Part shown: positions 9,901 through 20,060 of the stretch, piece by piece
How positions within the stretch are numbered: the stretch's first letter is position 1
Layout: each line of letters starts with the position of its first letter
Assembly: GCA_030407315.1 (NCBI GenBank)
Contig: JALQPE010002808.1
Location: 1-64,000, forward strand
Direction: 5' to 3'
Origin: Asparagopsis taxiformis
Taxonomy: Eukaryota; Rhodophyta; Florideophyceae; Bonnemaisoniales; Bonnemaisoniaceae
DNA: 64,000 nucleotides
The notes under the pieces: generated by a model
Seen by the model: only the letters and a program-made list of their open reading frames with translations
Told to the model about the DNA's origin: nothing
Databases searched by the model: none
Made by a program: the position numbers and the translations under genes

Positions 9901-10023
9901 GACACGAGCGTTGTTGAAATGTTGGGGAGAGGGGTTGAAACGGTAGCGACACGTTCGCTCATGCAGCGCGAGCGCATAAGCATCTACGCAGTAGTAGAAG
10001 CACCCTTCATACTTGCATTCCAT
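6982..10023 (-). CDS. Zinc-finger, CACTA/Plavaka-like transposase-related protein
   Basis: An unbroken 1013-codon frame. The N terminus has closely spaced Cys/His residues (CKYEGC, then ALHERTC), a probable zinc finger. A Pro/Ser-rich linker follows (about residues 35-95). The central part holds CXRC-like knuckles (HPCHRC). Around residue 470 is FEPLHNLHLG, and around residue 660 KFHLLDHLPGDLQRYG followed by PYEHSHLLFKQSYRKTSRR. These resemble the conserved blocks of eukaryotic CACTA/Plavaka-type DDE transposases (D/E-x-LH...G and H-hhhLP...YG...E). The assignment rests on those blocks only. The C-terminal third has no motif I know and ends in an acidic tail (DDNEEE). It is intact, unlike most retroelement ORFs nearby, so it may be recently active. 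Confidence 0.5.
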   Translation of the reverse strand: MECKYEGCFYYCVDAYALALHERTCRYRFNPSPQHFNNARVPAVTHEPARNGDHDSPQPSSPDPESGRASSSDSPCDAPLPPTSTPSRADLLVQSLAASLTTLEYKAGAGRVSEVITILQDPAFSLEKFNSAVRTVEECRHVTASMVETHFRTEGYKSHIIPDKTGKYSAQLYLRNPVDMLRRQLALANDQNTLFHPSPQTAPDGTAIFSHPLHTEFAKTLHQVTRQRVQLSEDPQVVWAEETDPTPSSFAGLLQVYSDKSSTSLKSSAIVAYPIHVALLNFSAPLRRHCIRTGLTIVGYLPYIANPSSNALFGDEMPTTSSSASRARKIDILHKALEKVFSSLSTALSSGFPCTDSTATARQCFPILANYCCDFPEAKELSCTRNSTTTTHPCHRCYIPATQLESTAPHQPRSLDDTRSARQESAQEHTTAPLEALSLLEQHSVLESTALLPTNSPLDPYNIFSFEPLHNLHLGISKLIKQCIVHHLSSPDLTTTTASHSGTPRTFKKVKKSILAGSNSILSAIERDYYITGLHVDFSKGEKGTNLNGLFTEDGIRGMLAAKDYHHVDMVFPFIAAFIDTCCDEVDTAPLTSICTQYSDLVAWVMKRGRIKHWTAAELESLQNSISYFKQSMLSTLGPFHTTGLKTFKFHLLDHLPGDLQRYGALEHIDAGPYEHSHLLFKQSYRKTSRRRSTAMEETIRHMEFSLATPTGHTPSNTLGNARMISPTDGAVLVRDGFTVALHDFASLLPDATLLVADIDGQPDPATLLPLHNSSFPSATITLFQQLGDTAAQAFLTLARLRATAEGPPIHDMDISVTAVKSAYVMGGYVPDADDFDPHSGMLRPTNVSRHKQQRVFATSSFGPAKRSQYSFVVISGTADDYRTIWVGRVLALVRLQSPNLFQPVELAFVQYMTCFAPKTAVEKSLGCICLKWSTWDPDNGSVDSNDTASHSAGGPWFDLIPASTISGTVHIVRSNFPVKPFTKQMHWSDHRFYLNRFYTNTDYQFTDDNEEE

Positions 10024-10615
10024 GTCGAGTTTTGACGCAAAAGGGAGGATTGCGAGCTGAACAGGGGAGACTGTGCCGTCCAGATGCGACCAATTTTATT
10101 TTTGTGGTGCTTTCGAGACTTGGAATGTAACGTGTTCGTTCGTAGTTTTGTGGGTAGTAGTTTTGTGCTCACTCCAGCTGACATCCCAACGGTGGAATTT
10201 AACCGAGAGTTCAATCATTTCCAACTGTTACATCACATTGCGTGCTGGCAACGTGTGCATGGAAGGACGAACGACCGCCCTGGGAGATGAATTTTCAATT
10301 AATTCATTAGTAATAATAAACTTTTTTATTTCCGAACTTCGTGGAATCTGAATGTGCTTTACAGCGGATATGCCACGGATCATGTAAGGAAAGCAAATGG
10401 ATTCTCATATATATGATTATATGTTTATATTTGTTGTTCTCGATCCGGATCTCATTGTTCGGGGATTCAGAGACCATGGCTTGGGCCATACTCAATCTCA
10501 CTGCCGGCGATGATTTCGAGTATGCACAGCAAGACTTAAGCGGACGCAGAAAGCTGTCCGGTCGACGCCGCAGGCTCCACTCCGCAATCATCAGCGACTG
10601 ATATTCTTTGACCGA
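10024..10615. other. Non-coding stretch 5' of the transposase-like gene
   Basis: Contains the likely promoter region of the minus-strand gene and an A/T-rich piece around 10290-10440. I see no convincing ORF, RNA gene or repeat in it. Confidence 0.3.
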
Positions 10616-10619
10616 CTTT

Positions 10620-11130
10620 GCTTTGTTTAGTGTAGAGGATGGACGAAGGTACGTGCGCGAATCTTGAGGGTATGCATTGAGGGAAGCGTGGGTTTTGAGT
10701 CTGACTATTTCTGTTGATGCGATATTTTTCATTGGAAGCCTGTTGACTCATGGTGTGTATTGAGCGGAGGATGGAAGAGAGGTACGTGAACTTTTGAAAG
10801 TATGCTGCGAGGGAAGGTTGGTTTTGAGTCTGACTGTTGTGGTTGATTCCGATGTTGTGTAGATGATGCAGGAATGTTGATGACAGAAAGTAAGTTTCAC
10901 TTAGCACCAAGACTTGTTTTGCGAAGATATGGACTGCTGACTTTGATTATTCATTGCAAGGTTTTTGGATCATGGTTTGTATTTTGTGTAGGATGGATGA
11001 GAGGTAAGTAAGGAAGTTTCTAGGATATCTGTCGTGGTAAGCGTTGCTTTTGAATCTGACTGTTGGGGTTGATGTTTTGTATGTGATGCAGGAGTGGTGA
11101 AGCAGGAACGGCAGGACTCAAGGAGAGTGA
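10620..11130. repeat. Degenerate long tandem repeat, three units
   Basis: Three related blocks begin near 10637 (GGATGGACGAAGGTACGTG), 10768 (GGATGGAAGAGAGGTACGTG) and 10991 (GGATGGATGAGAGGTAAGTA). In each this is followed by GTTTTGAGTCTGACT or TTTTGAATCTGACTG and, in two, GATGCAGGA. Spacing is irregular (about 130-220 bp), so this is an old diverged tandem array. No coding sequence. Confidence 0.6.
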
Positions 11131-11444
11131 AGAAGGGATCTAGGAAGATGGGGAATGAAGCTGTGAGGTGTTTCTGGTATGTGTATATTTTGGGGCATAC
11201 GATAGAAGTGAGAGTGGGTTTCAAGTGGTGTAAGATTTTGCTGACCATGTTCGTGTTTGATGTCTTGATGATTTAATGGGCTGGGGTGGTGTCGAGGAAA
11301 GCGGGGATGGAATTGGGAAGGAGCGTATTTTTTGTAATCAAGGTCGTGAGGGTTCTTGAAGTATGTGCGAATGGTGGTGCATGGCGTTCGGATGGTAGGG
11401 AGAACGCGATAGTGAGGGAGATGGGTGATCGACGATATGCTGAC

Positions 11445-11585
11445 AGGTATTTTGTATTCTGGCTGGATACGTATTTCGTATTCTGGCTGGATACATATTC
11501 CGTATTCTGGCTAGATACCTATTTCCTATTCTAACCGGGTATTTATTTCCTATTCTGACCAGATATGTATTCCCTATTCTAGAGA
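11445..11585. repeat. 24-bp minisatellite, about six units
   Basis: The unit is of the form TATTCTGGCTGGATACGTATT and is repeated with drift toward TATTCTGACCAGATATGTATT. Units are contiguous with no spacers. An ORF runs through the array, but only as a periodic artefact. Confidence 0.85.
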
Positions 11586-11705
11586 GACGTATTGTATACG
11601 AGCAGTTTCCTAAATGAGAGAATAAAATACGGTCCGATATGGGCCCTGAATTTACCATCCGCTGTAATTTCTTCCCTCCCGGTTTTCGCTGATATATTGT
11701 ATACT

Positions 11706-12049
11706 GGATGTCGGGTCCTAGTATTCCGCCATATGTACTAGAGAAAGTGGATGTCGGGCCCTAGTATTCCGCCATATGTACTAGAGAAAGTGGATGTCGG
11801 GCCCTAGTATTCCGCCATATGTACTAGAGAAAGTGGATGTCGGGTCCTAGTCTTCCGCCATATGTACTAGAGAAAGTGGATGTCGGGTCCTAGTATTCCG
11901 CCAAACGTACTAGAGAAAGTGGATGTCGGGTCCTAGTATTCCGCCAAACGTACTAGAGAAAGTGGATGTCGGGTCCTAGTATTCCGCCAAACGTACTAGA
12001 GAAAGTGGATGTCGGGTCCTAGTATTCCGCCATATGTACTAGAGAAAGT
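11706..12049. repeat. 43-bp satellite, eight full units
   Basis: Eight contiguous copies start at 11706, 11749, 11792, 11835, 11878, 11921, 11964 and 12007. The unit starts GGATGTCGGGTCCTAGTATT and ends TACTAGAGAAAGT. Variants (GGTCC/GGCCC, CATATG/CAAACG) form neighbouring blocks, which points to local amplification. There are no unique spacers. Confidence 0.95.
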
Positions 12050-12050
12050 G

Positions 12051-12096
12051 GACGTCCGCATCCAAAAATTTTTTATTTTTTTTGGACGCGGACGTT
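12051..12096. repeat. Fold-back hairpin next to the 43-bp array
   Basis: The sequence around GACGTCCGCATCCAAAAA pairs with TTTTTGGACGCGGACGT after a short A/T loop. The motif GGACGTCCGCGTCC recurs once more near 12150, after a last TACTAGAGAGA. It may be the terminus of the element that owns the satellite. Confidence 0.6.
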
Positions 12097-12186
12097 CATT
12101 TGTTCTAGTAAATCTCGGGGCCGACTAGGACCCGTACTAGAGAGACTGGACGTCCGCGTCCACTTCCGAAAACACAGACGATGTTG

Positions 12187-13868
12187 TCAGTTAGCGGCTG
12201 TTCTTGTAAACCAAGGTCTCTTAATGGACTTCATTCCTGGGTGTGGGCGGCGGATATGTGAGGGAAAGGCACCGGAGTCCAAAATGAACGTACCATCGTA
12301 GCAAGAAACATTGTGTTGGGTGGAAGTGGTGTCGTGTGGAGATGTATTGCATGGTTGAATGGCGTTTGCAGTGGAGTCCTGCATGCGGGTCAGTTGGGCT
12401 CTGCATTCGCGGTTCGAATGATGCGGCGAGCGGTGGAGGGTGCACCATTTTCTGGCGGTTGGCGGCTTTTGCCATTGGGAATGGTGGCGTATATTGCGCA
12501 TGTGTTGGCGATTGTAGTATACGTGGCAATTCCGAAATTGCAAATATTTACGATTTCCGCGGAATTCGAATTTCGGCGGACACGACCGGCGACAGCAATG
12601 CACGAACATTGCTGGCGCATGCGCGCGCGCAACCGGCACACGTGTGCAACGAACGTACTGGCAACGGCCAATGGACCAACGGGTCCCTACGTGTGACCCA
12701 CAAGGTCCTTTCCCATTCGGGGACGTTACGAGCAGTGTTTACACTGTAAAGCGATGCCATCGTGGCTATATAGGTATTGGCATCGTGCCGGGAGGGAAAG
12801 GGGACAATGATCGATCGGGCAACGTGCTCTAGTCTACGACTGACTTCTACGTTACGTATTACGTTTTCGCCTAACAATGCTTCGTCTCCGTCGAGCTGCG
12901 TACTCCCTACCCATCGCCACACGTGAGGCTGATCGCGTGTAGTGCCTCCGGGCTTGGTTGAGAGCGCCTCCGGTGACGTGCCACCTCGTTCGTTAACGTA
13001 GTCCACGCGTGGATCGTTCGTCGTGACGCCCGTGTCTACCTGCTAACCTATTCTCTACCCTATCCTTTCTTTGCTACCAAACATACAGTCAAAACACCAG
13101 CGGGTGGACTTGTTCGTTTTCGTTAAGGACAGCGTGTCCGTAGCTCGTACCAGCTATTTCTAGAACTAACGTCGTTCCACAGCGATACGTTGCAGGCCGA
13201 GGTGTAGGGGGTTTGTTGGTCTTGTGGATTTGTAGATTGGCGCTCGCGCGTCGTATTGCTGAAGTGAATTCCGCTATGGTTGATGGTGGGTTGTTGGTGA
13301 AAATCGCGTATGTCATTTGGTAGTCGGGGTGGTTTCGGATGCCTTGGAGCATGAATTTGAGAGATGTGGATTCTTTCTTGATTAGCGGGTATCCGGCACG
13401 ACACATTTTGAAGCGGATGAGGTCGTGCTCTTTGATGTACGTTTCTAGGTTGTCGCCGATGTGGAATGTGATGGAGTGTGCGGTGTCTTCTAGGAGGGAG
13501 TGGTCTAGGGTTGTCAGCTCGGTCACGATGTTTTGGACTTGCTGTAAAAGCAGTTGTGGATGGAGCTTAAGGGATGCCGAGTCGAGGTGTGAGATAATGT
13601 CCTTGGGTAGGCTGGCTAGGATGAGGAGGGAGAGGCAGTCTTGGTTGCACTTGAAGGCTGTGAACTCTGTGGGATCGGTAGGGGCGGTGGTGGCAGGATT
13701 AATGTGGATCTCGAGGTTGAGATCCAAGGCGAGCACTTCCAGGGTGCGCTGCCAGTAATCGAAATGTTCGATGTCGAGGGGAGGGAGGTAAGTGCGATCC
13801 ATTTGTGTTGAGGGGATGGGGGCGATCGTGTGCAGTGGGCATAAAAAGGCCGATAACCTGTTGGACAA
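12187..13868 (-). pseudogene. LTR-retrotransposon gag and start of protease, split by a solo LTR
   Basis: Read on the minus strand. A gag frame runs 13868 to about 13182 (a helical capsid-like region with DYWQRTLEVLALDL and later AGYPLIKKESTSLKFMLQGI). It continues on the far side of the solo LTR, from 12512 down, with a C-x2-H-x4-H-x4-C knuckle (WCTLHRSPHHSNREC). A protease start follows with the catalytic FILDSGAFPSHI. It stops at 12187, next to the satellite-bearing sequence, so the rest of the element is missing here. The gag resembles the one at 18032-18466, suggesting the same broad family. Non-functional. Confidence 0.75.
12513..13181 (+). mobile_element. Solo LTR of the Gypsy-B family
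   Basis: 669 bp starting TGTAGTATACGTGG and ending GTTCCACA, clearly homologous along its length to the two 665-bp LTRs at 34643 and 47236. It is flanked by a perfect 5-bp target-site duplication GCGAT (12508-12512 and 13182-13186). It interrupts a minus-strand gag. It is the footprint of LTR-LTR recombination that removed a full element. Confidence 0.95.
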
Positions 13869-14894
13869 TGGTAGCTCCTCGCCTACCTTTTCATTCTTTT
13901 GTCTTTACTTGGCAATATATATCTATTCATTGAGCCTTTAGCTCGCCGGCGGTGCGTATGACAGGCTGCCTTGTATTAGCATCCTGACAGTGCGCAAGAA
14001 GTGTTGCCCAAATGATTTGTTATCATAGTGTCCGATTGTGATAGGACTGAAATATGCTAGAAACCCCTTTCTCGATGTGAAAGAAATGGTGTGGTCTATT
14101 CCTCTTGGTGTCCGTCGCGAGACGACGAGCGTTGTTAAGTACCGATGAGGTACTGTAAAGTGGTGTAATGTACATAGTTATGCGTCGAGACAGTTAACAT
14201 TTTGCTCGGCGCGTTGAAGAATAGTTATTCGTCAGTCTATAGATTCGTGCTGGCTGACCAAGTTGCTTAAGGGATGAAAGATGAGGCGGATGCAATGGGT
14301 AATAAGTGGCGATGCCCTGCTCCTCCAACAATTGAATTGGGAGGAGAGGCTGCCTTTAATACTGTTCTCGAAACGCTGCTTCGGGACAGTTAATCAGTGC
14401 GTCTACTCATTCAGATATTCAGTGTGTACCCTGCATGATAACACCCAGTTTGTCTAGCCTTTCGGACCAATCACTATACTGCGGTAAGCGGACGCCATAT
14501 TACCCACGAGTAGCCCATGTTGCCACGAGGCTGGCTGTGCTGCCGGCATAGTGATTTAACCATTGCGCTACCCAAGTAGGTCTGCTGTTCTGCGGTCCCC
14601 CTCACAGAGCAGCGCGGGAGAAGTTCTGGTTAGAACGCTACCCACGAGCAGTATTAATTGGCCAGGTAAGATGAGTGGTGCATAGAATATCATAATAAGG
14701 ATATATGAAGTGTATGCACACATCACTAAGCCGTTCACCTAGGTTGGCATTCTGAGTGTAGGAAGACATCCTGTGCGCACACATGCTGTATAGCACTGCA
14801 AAGTACAGAGCAGTATGGAAAGTTGAAGCGCCTGGTCATTTATCCCATTAATCCTTCCTATTAGTCGTGCAGCGAGGTGCTATAGTGCCCCATG
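13869..14894. other. Non-coding, LTR-edge sequence and relics
   Basis: Lies between the gag start at 13868 and the chromodomain end of the next minus-strand element. It includes the 84-bp segment also found at 19021-19104. I see no ORF with a recognisable product. A tRNA-like A-box resemblance near 14545-14590 on the minus strand has no matching B box. Confidence 0.4.
14103..14186 (-). repeat. Segment shared with 19021-19104 (probable LTR edge)
   Basis: About 84 bp, from CTTGGTGTCCGTCGCGAGA to ATGTACATAGTTATGCGTC, matches 19021-19104 at roughly 85-90%. In both places it lies between a minus-strand chromodomain end and a minus-strand gag start. That is where an LTR between tandem elements would be. 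Confidence 0.6.
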
Positions 14895-17815
14895 ACTAGA
14901 TTTATATGGGAGTGTAGTTATTGGGAGGAGCACAGAGCTGCTGACTTCTCCTTTAGCTTTAACTGGCCTGATGTAGCCAGAAACGCGGACAAAAGCCCAG
15001 GCATGTCTTCGTGTACATGGATTAAGGGCTCCCAAGTCATGTCTCTTTCGTCTGGAAGGCCTTCCCATTCAATTTAGACTTCCATATGGTCATCCTTATT
15101 GCGAATACCGCGAATGAACTGGGCGCATTGATATTAGGCTTCTGAGTGTGAGGCAGCACGTAAAAGCCTGTCGTCAACTTCCTTACCGTCCATGTCGGCC
15201 CGATAAAGGATTATTCGTTTTGCATGTACGACCTCGCGTTTCCGATGATTGAGGTCTTCTACCTCATACACGAGGTCCGATGTAGCTGCTGATACGCGGC
15301 GTGATCCGAGCCACCTTATGCTCTGCTTATGACCCTTTTGCATTACACGGCGGACGAGGACGAAATCCCCTGGACCAAAGTTAATCGGCTGAACATTCAT
15401 CTTCTTGTTGTGAGCATGCACTTAACGAGTACGAGCAGCGTCAGAGAGCTTCGTGACTTCTTTGTGCATTTCCACTAATTCGGATTGCATTTCATCGATA
15501 TTGATCAGGGTATGAATACGTGCAACGTCCGTGAATGGTATGTTACGGTATACAGAGATAGGCAGCACATGTAGTAAGGGACGGACGGGAATATGTCCTG
15601 TAAAAACCTCCATGGGAGAACGGTAAACTTGTGTGTTGTCCTTGTTTCGAAGTCCAAGTCTCCGAAGCGGCGCGTGGTTGATCACGCTCGGTACACATTC
15701 AACAACCGCAGGCCAGTCATGAGGAGCCAGTTTCCATTCGCTACACAAAGCGCGACACGCCCGCAGGACCTCGCGGCAAATACGTTCTACTGTGCCGTTT
15801 GACCATGGAAAGTACGCCGTTGTAAAATGATGTTTGATGAGAAGCTCGTTGGAGAGCGCATTGAATAACTGGTTTTTAAAATGCGAACCTTGGTCCGTCA
15901 CAATCCATTCCATACAGCCGAACGAACTTATCCATGTTGTAAGTGCATTCACAACTTCTTCGCTTGTTGCGACTTCTGTCGCAAACAACCAAACAAACGA
16001 TGATAAGTCATCACGTAAAATGAGGATATATGACATTCTGTCGATACCAGGGCCCATGTACAAATAGTCCAGATATACAACTTCGTTGGTGCGTTCTCCA
16101 TGTAGTGCTTGTGACAGTGGACGGGGCACTACCGAGCCCGTACGTGTTACGATGCAATGCAAACATCCCTTGACTAGTTCTTCTGCATCTTTTCTTGTTG
16201 ACGTCCAGTAAAAATTCTCCGATAGAATACTTAGTGTAGCCGCTACACCTCTGTGACCTACTGCTCCGCAATCGGAAGCAACTAGTATTTTCAGCTGCAA
16301 GTCAATGTCACTTAAAGGGACCCAGATACGCTTGTCCTTTTTCCATAAGCCGTCACCCTCAAGCTCATACCCACTGCTTGGCCGTTCGGAGCGGTGTTTG
16401 GACTTTGATTCACGAAGTACGTCTATAGACGGAAGTATGATTTCATTTACACAAGGGATGAGCTGTGCGGAAGAGATCACTAGGCTATTGATGCTTCGCG
16501 CGCGCCTATTAGGCTTCCTGTATCCACTTGCCCAGCGCGTTAAAATATCAGCAAACAAATTTGTAGAGCCATCAACGTGTTCAATTATGTATGAGTACCT
16601 TGATAGGTACAGAGCCCAGCGTTGCACTTTAGAGACAATGTGTCTGCGAACTGCAGGCTCCAATGCAAGTGGCGCAAATACGAAAAGTAAATTTCGATGG
16701 TCCGTATAGACATGAATATCTTCGATAGACATCAATAAATAGTCAAGCTTTTCGAAGGTTTTAAATATATCGTATCCTTCCTTCTCGAAAGTAGACCATC
16801 CTTCCTGCGAACCTTTGAACTGTGCTCCAAGGAATGCAAGTGGTTCGTGGTGTTGTACAGCAGCTCGAATTTTAAGGCAGTCAGGATGCGCCTGTGTAAC
16901 TACTGCGGACCAGAAGAGTTCTGATGCATCCGTATGGATACATACAGCCATTCCTTTCTCTGGGTATGAGAGGCTCACTGATTTGCGCAATGTGTCTTGC
17001 AGGTCTTGGAAAGCCTCCAAGTGTGTTGCCCCGTGACGGATTGCGTAGTTCGATACTTTTTATAGAGCACTTTGTTCTTTTGCCGCTCACTGCATATGAC
17101 TCTTCAAGGACGTCATTCAGTGGCGCAATTCTTTTTGCAAACTGTGGAATGCAAGTTGACATCCATCTGCAACAATAGATAAACTCACTAAGATCGTCGG
17201 CTATCCGCGGGATTGACATCTCTCGAAGTGCAGCGATCCTTGCTGGATCCATTCTGTACCCTTGTGCCGTAATGACGCGACCGCACCAACGCAGACTGCC
17301 CCCTAGTGGACATTTTCAAGGATTTATGGAGCACATATGGATGATGCCATTAACCTCTATGTATGCTCCAAACACGAGGTGAATGCTCCAGACAGCATCA
17401 CAATATATTCGTGAACTCCTCCACTCAGCATAGTTTTGACCCCCCAAAATTTTATTGCATAAAAATAATTTTCCCGAGGGCGGATATCCTCTACTCAACA
17501 TGCTTTTGACCCCCTTGTACTCTTATCCACCTCCACAAATACTCAAAATACATACAAATGTCCACTAGGGCGCCGGGGAACAGTACTGAATTCTTTGCCG
17601 AAAGATATAGTCCGTGTGTACTGTAAGTAGTGAAGAATTTGTTCAATAATGAAAGCAATTGCTGTTCGGATTGGGCATGAATGTTGAAATCATCAAGCCA
17701 GGCCTTTAGGTTAGCTCGCAATTATCCGAACAAAGGCTCGACAGTTCTTTGAAAGTATGCTGTTGCGTTTGCAAGTCCCGCTAGGACGCGTTTAGACTCT
17801 AACACACAATTTGGT
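14895..17815 (-). pseudogene. Gypsy (chromovirus) pol: RT end, RNase H, integrase, chromodomain
   Basis: Read from 17815 downward on the minus strand. The RT tail has NATAYFQRTVEPLF and WLDDFNIHAQ (the YxDD box as WLDD). Next comes a linker with stops and an RNase H with CIHTDASE and VYTDHRNL. The integrase zinc-binding region has GHRGV...CLHCI and catalytic residues at YLDYLYMG, VTDQGSHF and NGTVERICRE (532-codon ORF 17020-15422). After an in-frame TAA at 15422-15424 the same frame continues to 15134 (FGPGDFVLVRRV). A chromodomain follows (WEGLPDERDMTWEPL), again behind an in-frame stop. Frameshifts separate the RT and RNase H parts. A dead copy of a chromodomain Gypsy element, and the longest minus-strand pol in the window. 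Confidence 0.85.
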
Positions 17816-18031
17816 GTGACGATTCCACATGAATTAAATGATCCAAGCTGGGAAATTCTACTGTATGAGCATTGTTATGTCATGGCTCGCGATTTGGCGG
17901 CGGATTACATCGGGAAGTGTGCAGTCGTCGGGCTCGACAAGCATTCGTGGAGTGGAGTGGGCTGCCGTACCAGGAGCACCAAATTCCGAAGTAACCTGGA
18001 GGCGGTTGCATATTGTGTTTCTTATGAGATC
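17816..18031. other. Relic sequence between gag and pol of the minus-strand Gypsy
   Basis: About 200 bp joining the gag end at 18032 to the RT tail. Most of the protease and RT is missing, so there is an internal deletion. Plus-strand ORFs here are shadows. Confidence 0.4.
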
Positions 18032-18466
18032 CTAGATGTCTGGGAGGGTATATTTGATTGGTGTTGGGGGCAGTCTCCTGTAAGATGTGCGATGATGAGG
18101 GTGGGTCATTGGAGAAGGATGGGTAGGAGAGGATGTGATCACAAGGCTGGTGATACTGTTTTGACCGATCATCATTGAGATCAGCTGGTTAAGCGGAAGC
18201 GGTTTCGAAGGGTTAAGCTCTGTGTGACAATTTATAGCCTGAAGTAAGATTGACCAATCAGGATGCGTTTCGATGCACTCCAGGAGAAAGCGAATCGTAG
18301 TTTGTTCGTCCGCAATATCTGGATAATTTGCATGGAGCAAGAGCAGGTGAAGGGATTTGTGTTGTTCAATGTAGTCTCTAGCAGTCAAGTCTTTGTGCAA
18401 TTTGATACTTTCTGCTTGACGCCGGAGGTTCAATAGGCTGTGTTTCGGGTTTTGGGATGTTAGCAT
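18032..18466 (-). pseudogene. Retrotransposon gag fragment
   Basis: A 144-codon frame resembling the gag at 13182-13868. Shared spacing includes AESIKLHK...DYIEQHKSLHLLLLHANYPDI..EQTTIRFLLECIETHPDW versus HSITFHI...TYIKEHDLIRFKMCRAGYPLI..., both about 55 residues from the first block to the HPD. The similarity is clear but far from identity, so the two elements are related and not recent duplicates. It has no zinc knuckle and is probably the 5' end of the element whose pol lies at 14895-17815. Confidence 0.65.
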
Positions 18467-19100
18467 GTCGCTTATCTTCGCATATAGGATGTGTATGGGG
18501 CCTTGGAGTTCTTGATCTGTAAAATGAACAGCAATTTCTGAAGAAAGAGATGGAACAACCAGAAGTTGAGCCTGACTTTGTTTGACTATGTGAGTGTTGT
18601 CCTGTTGTGACTCTTAAGAGGGAAAGGTGTTGTAGAGGTAAAACAGTTATGATAGAGAAGTTGCAACGTGTTCGACACTAAGTTTCCATGCAATGTAATT
18701 GGTTTTCTAGAGGTTCGGTATTTCAACTTGATACCGTACCAGTGACTGGATTGGTGTCGAGGGTTGGTATTGAGCAGGAATGGGATCTATTATGTGTTTC
18801 GGCAGTACGAGAAAATGGAGTCCTTTGAATGGGTGGAGAGAAATTTCGATTGTGATAGGTGGAATATGTCGTCGCCGGGATCAATAGGCTGGATTTAATG
18901 TTACCGGGACCGGGAGGTGGGACTGTAGCGTCACCTGGTTGGAGGAGAGAATGGACTCGGAGGGAAGGATGAACAGTAGCTGGGCTGATAACCTGTGAAA
19001 GAATTTATGCAGTTTATTTTTCTTGGTGTCCGTCGCGAGATGACAAGCGTTGTTAACTACCTATGGGGTACTGTGAAGTGGTTTAATGTACATAGTTATT
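18467..19100 (-). other. Probable LTR and leader of the minus-strand Gypsy
   Basis: Between the chromodomain end of one copy (about 19105) and the gag of the next (18466). It carries the 84-bp shared segment at 19021-19104. On the minus strand the edge reads TGACGAATAACTATG, compatible with an LTR beginning in TG. The far end and a target-site duplication were not found. Confidence 0.45.
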
Positions 19101-19104
19101 CGTC
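19021..19104 (-). repeat. Segment shared with 14103-14186 (probable LTR edge)
   Basis: Second copy of the 84-bp segment, directly beside the chromodomain end of the upstream minus-strand element. Confidence 0.6.
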
Positions 19105-20060
19105 ACGCGAAGGTCAAGCGGATCTTTTGTCTCGGCCACTCGGCCACTAACTCGCTAGGCATCGGGAATCGTGAGAGAAGACGCTCGACAGGCTTAGGCA
19201 CGTCTTCATATACTTTCTGCAATGGCTCCAGAGTGTCTTCCTTGGATGATAACCCATTCCACCTGACGTGGACCACTAAACCGTCCTTCGCTCGCTCTAT
19301 GCCCATCATCCATGTGACCGGCATCCCAGTTTCTGAACTTAACACATGCAGGAATATCGTTACAGTATCCAGAGAAGAGTCAGAAAAAACCTTCGTCTAC
19401 ATGCACAGAAATCTTCACCTGCTTCATTTAGTGAGTCTTAAACTTTGAAAACGTGATCAGATATTGCTTCCACAATGCGGCTTGGGCCTCTCCAACGAAA
19501 GCTTAATCTATCATCCGCGAGGAATTCTTCCCTGGCCACGAGAATATAGTATCCTTCGCAGAAATTAGGCAGTACTCCTTTCGATGCTGACGAACAGGCT
19601 CAATATCAGTTAGAACGCAGTGATACGTTAATCAGCGGATGTAACTCGGAGATTTTGTCCTGTACTGCTGACTGACACTTACAGAGCTCATCACAGGCGT
19701 TCTATTGGGAAACAACTTGTTTTTCCTACTGTACGTTCAAGAGGTCTTCTACTGGTTCTAATCAATAATGACAGGTGCAGTGGGACGCACAACACAAAAA
19801 ATATTAATTGGCGCCATACTATGGTGCCAATCACCATTTTTGCAGCGTCGCAATACTATTGTGACGCTGCGGTGAGGATGAGTTGTTCAGAGCACTCTGT
19901 GCAACTGGGGCCAGGTCTGGCCATTCACTGGGCCCCAGGCGGACCTCAGAGAGTATGACCCGGAAAGCTCGTGAGACTTTTTTCCAAGCCTTTCTACACC
20001 TCCGTTACCCCAAGGTGTGTAAGGAAGTGTAAAGTATTGTGGAGCCATCAGACCCTTGCA
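19105..20060 (-). pseudogene. Gypsy integrase tail and chromodomain, second copy
   Basis: On the minus strand, integrase ends with YFTLPYTPWGNGGVERLGKK (the region of the last catalytic Glu) near 20000. After about 500 bp of broken frames comes a chromodomain-like end, VHVRWNGLSSKEDTLEPLQKVYEDVP (19345-19103), matching in layout the one at about 15070. The upstream part of this element is replaced at about 20040 by plus-strand Copia sequence. It is a truncated relic and the left neighbour in a pol-LTR-gag-pol-LTR-gag series. Confidence 0.7.

Noticed and set aside
11706..12049. CRISPR array
   Set aside because: The repeats are contiguous 43-bp tandem units with no unique spacers, and the DNA is eukaryotic.
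14535..14600. tRNA-derived SINE on the minus strand
   Set aside because: An A-box-like TAGCGCAATGGTT is present, but no convincing B box or tail follows.
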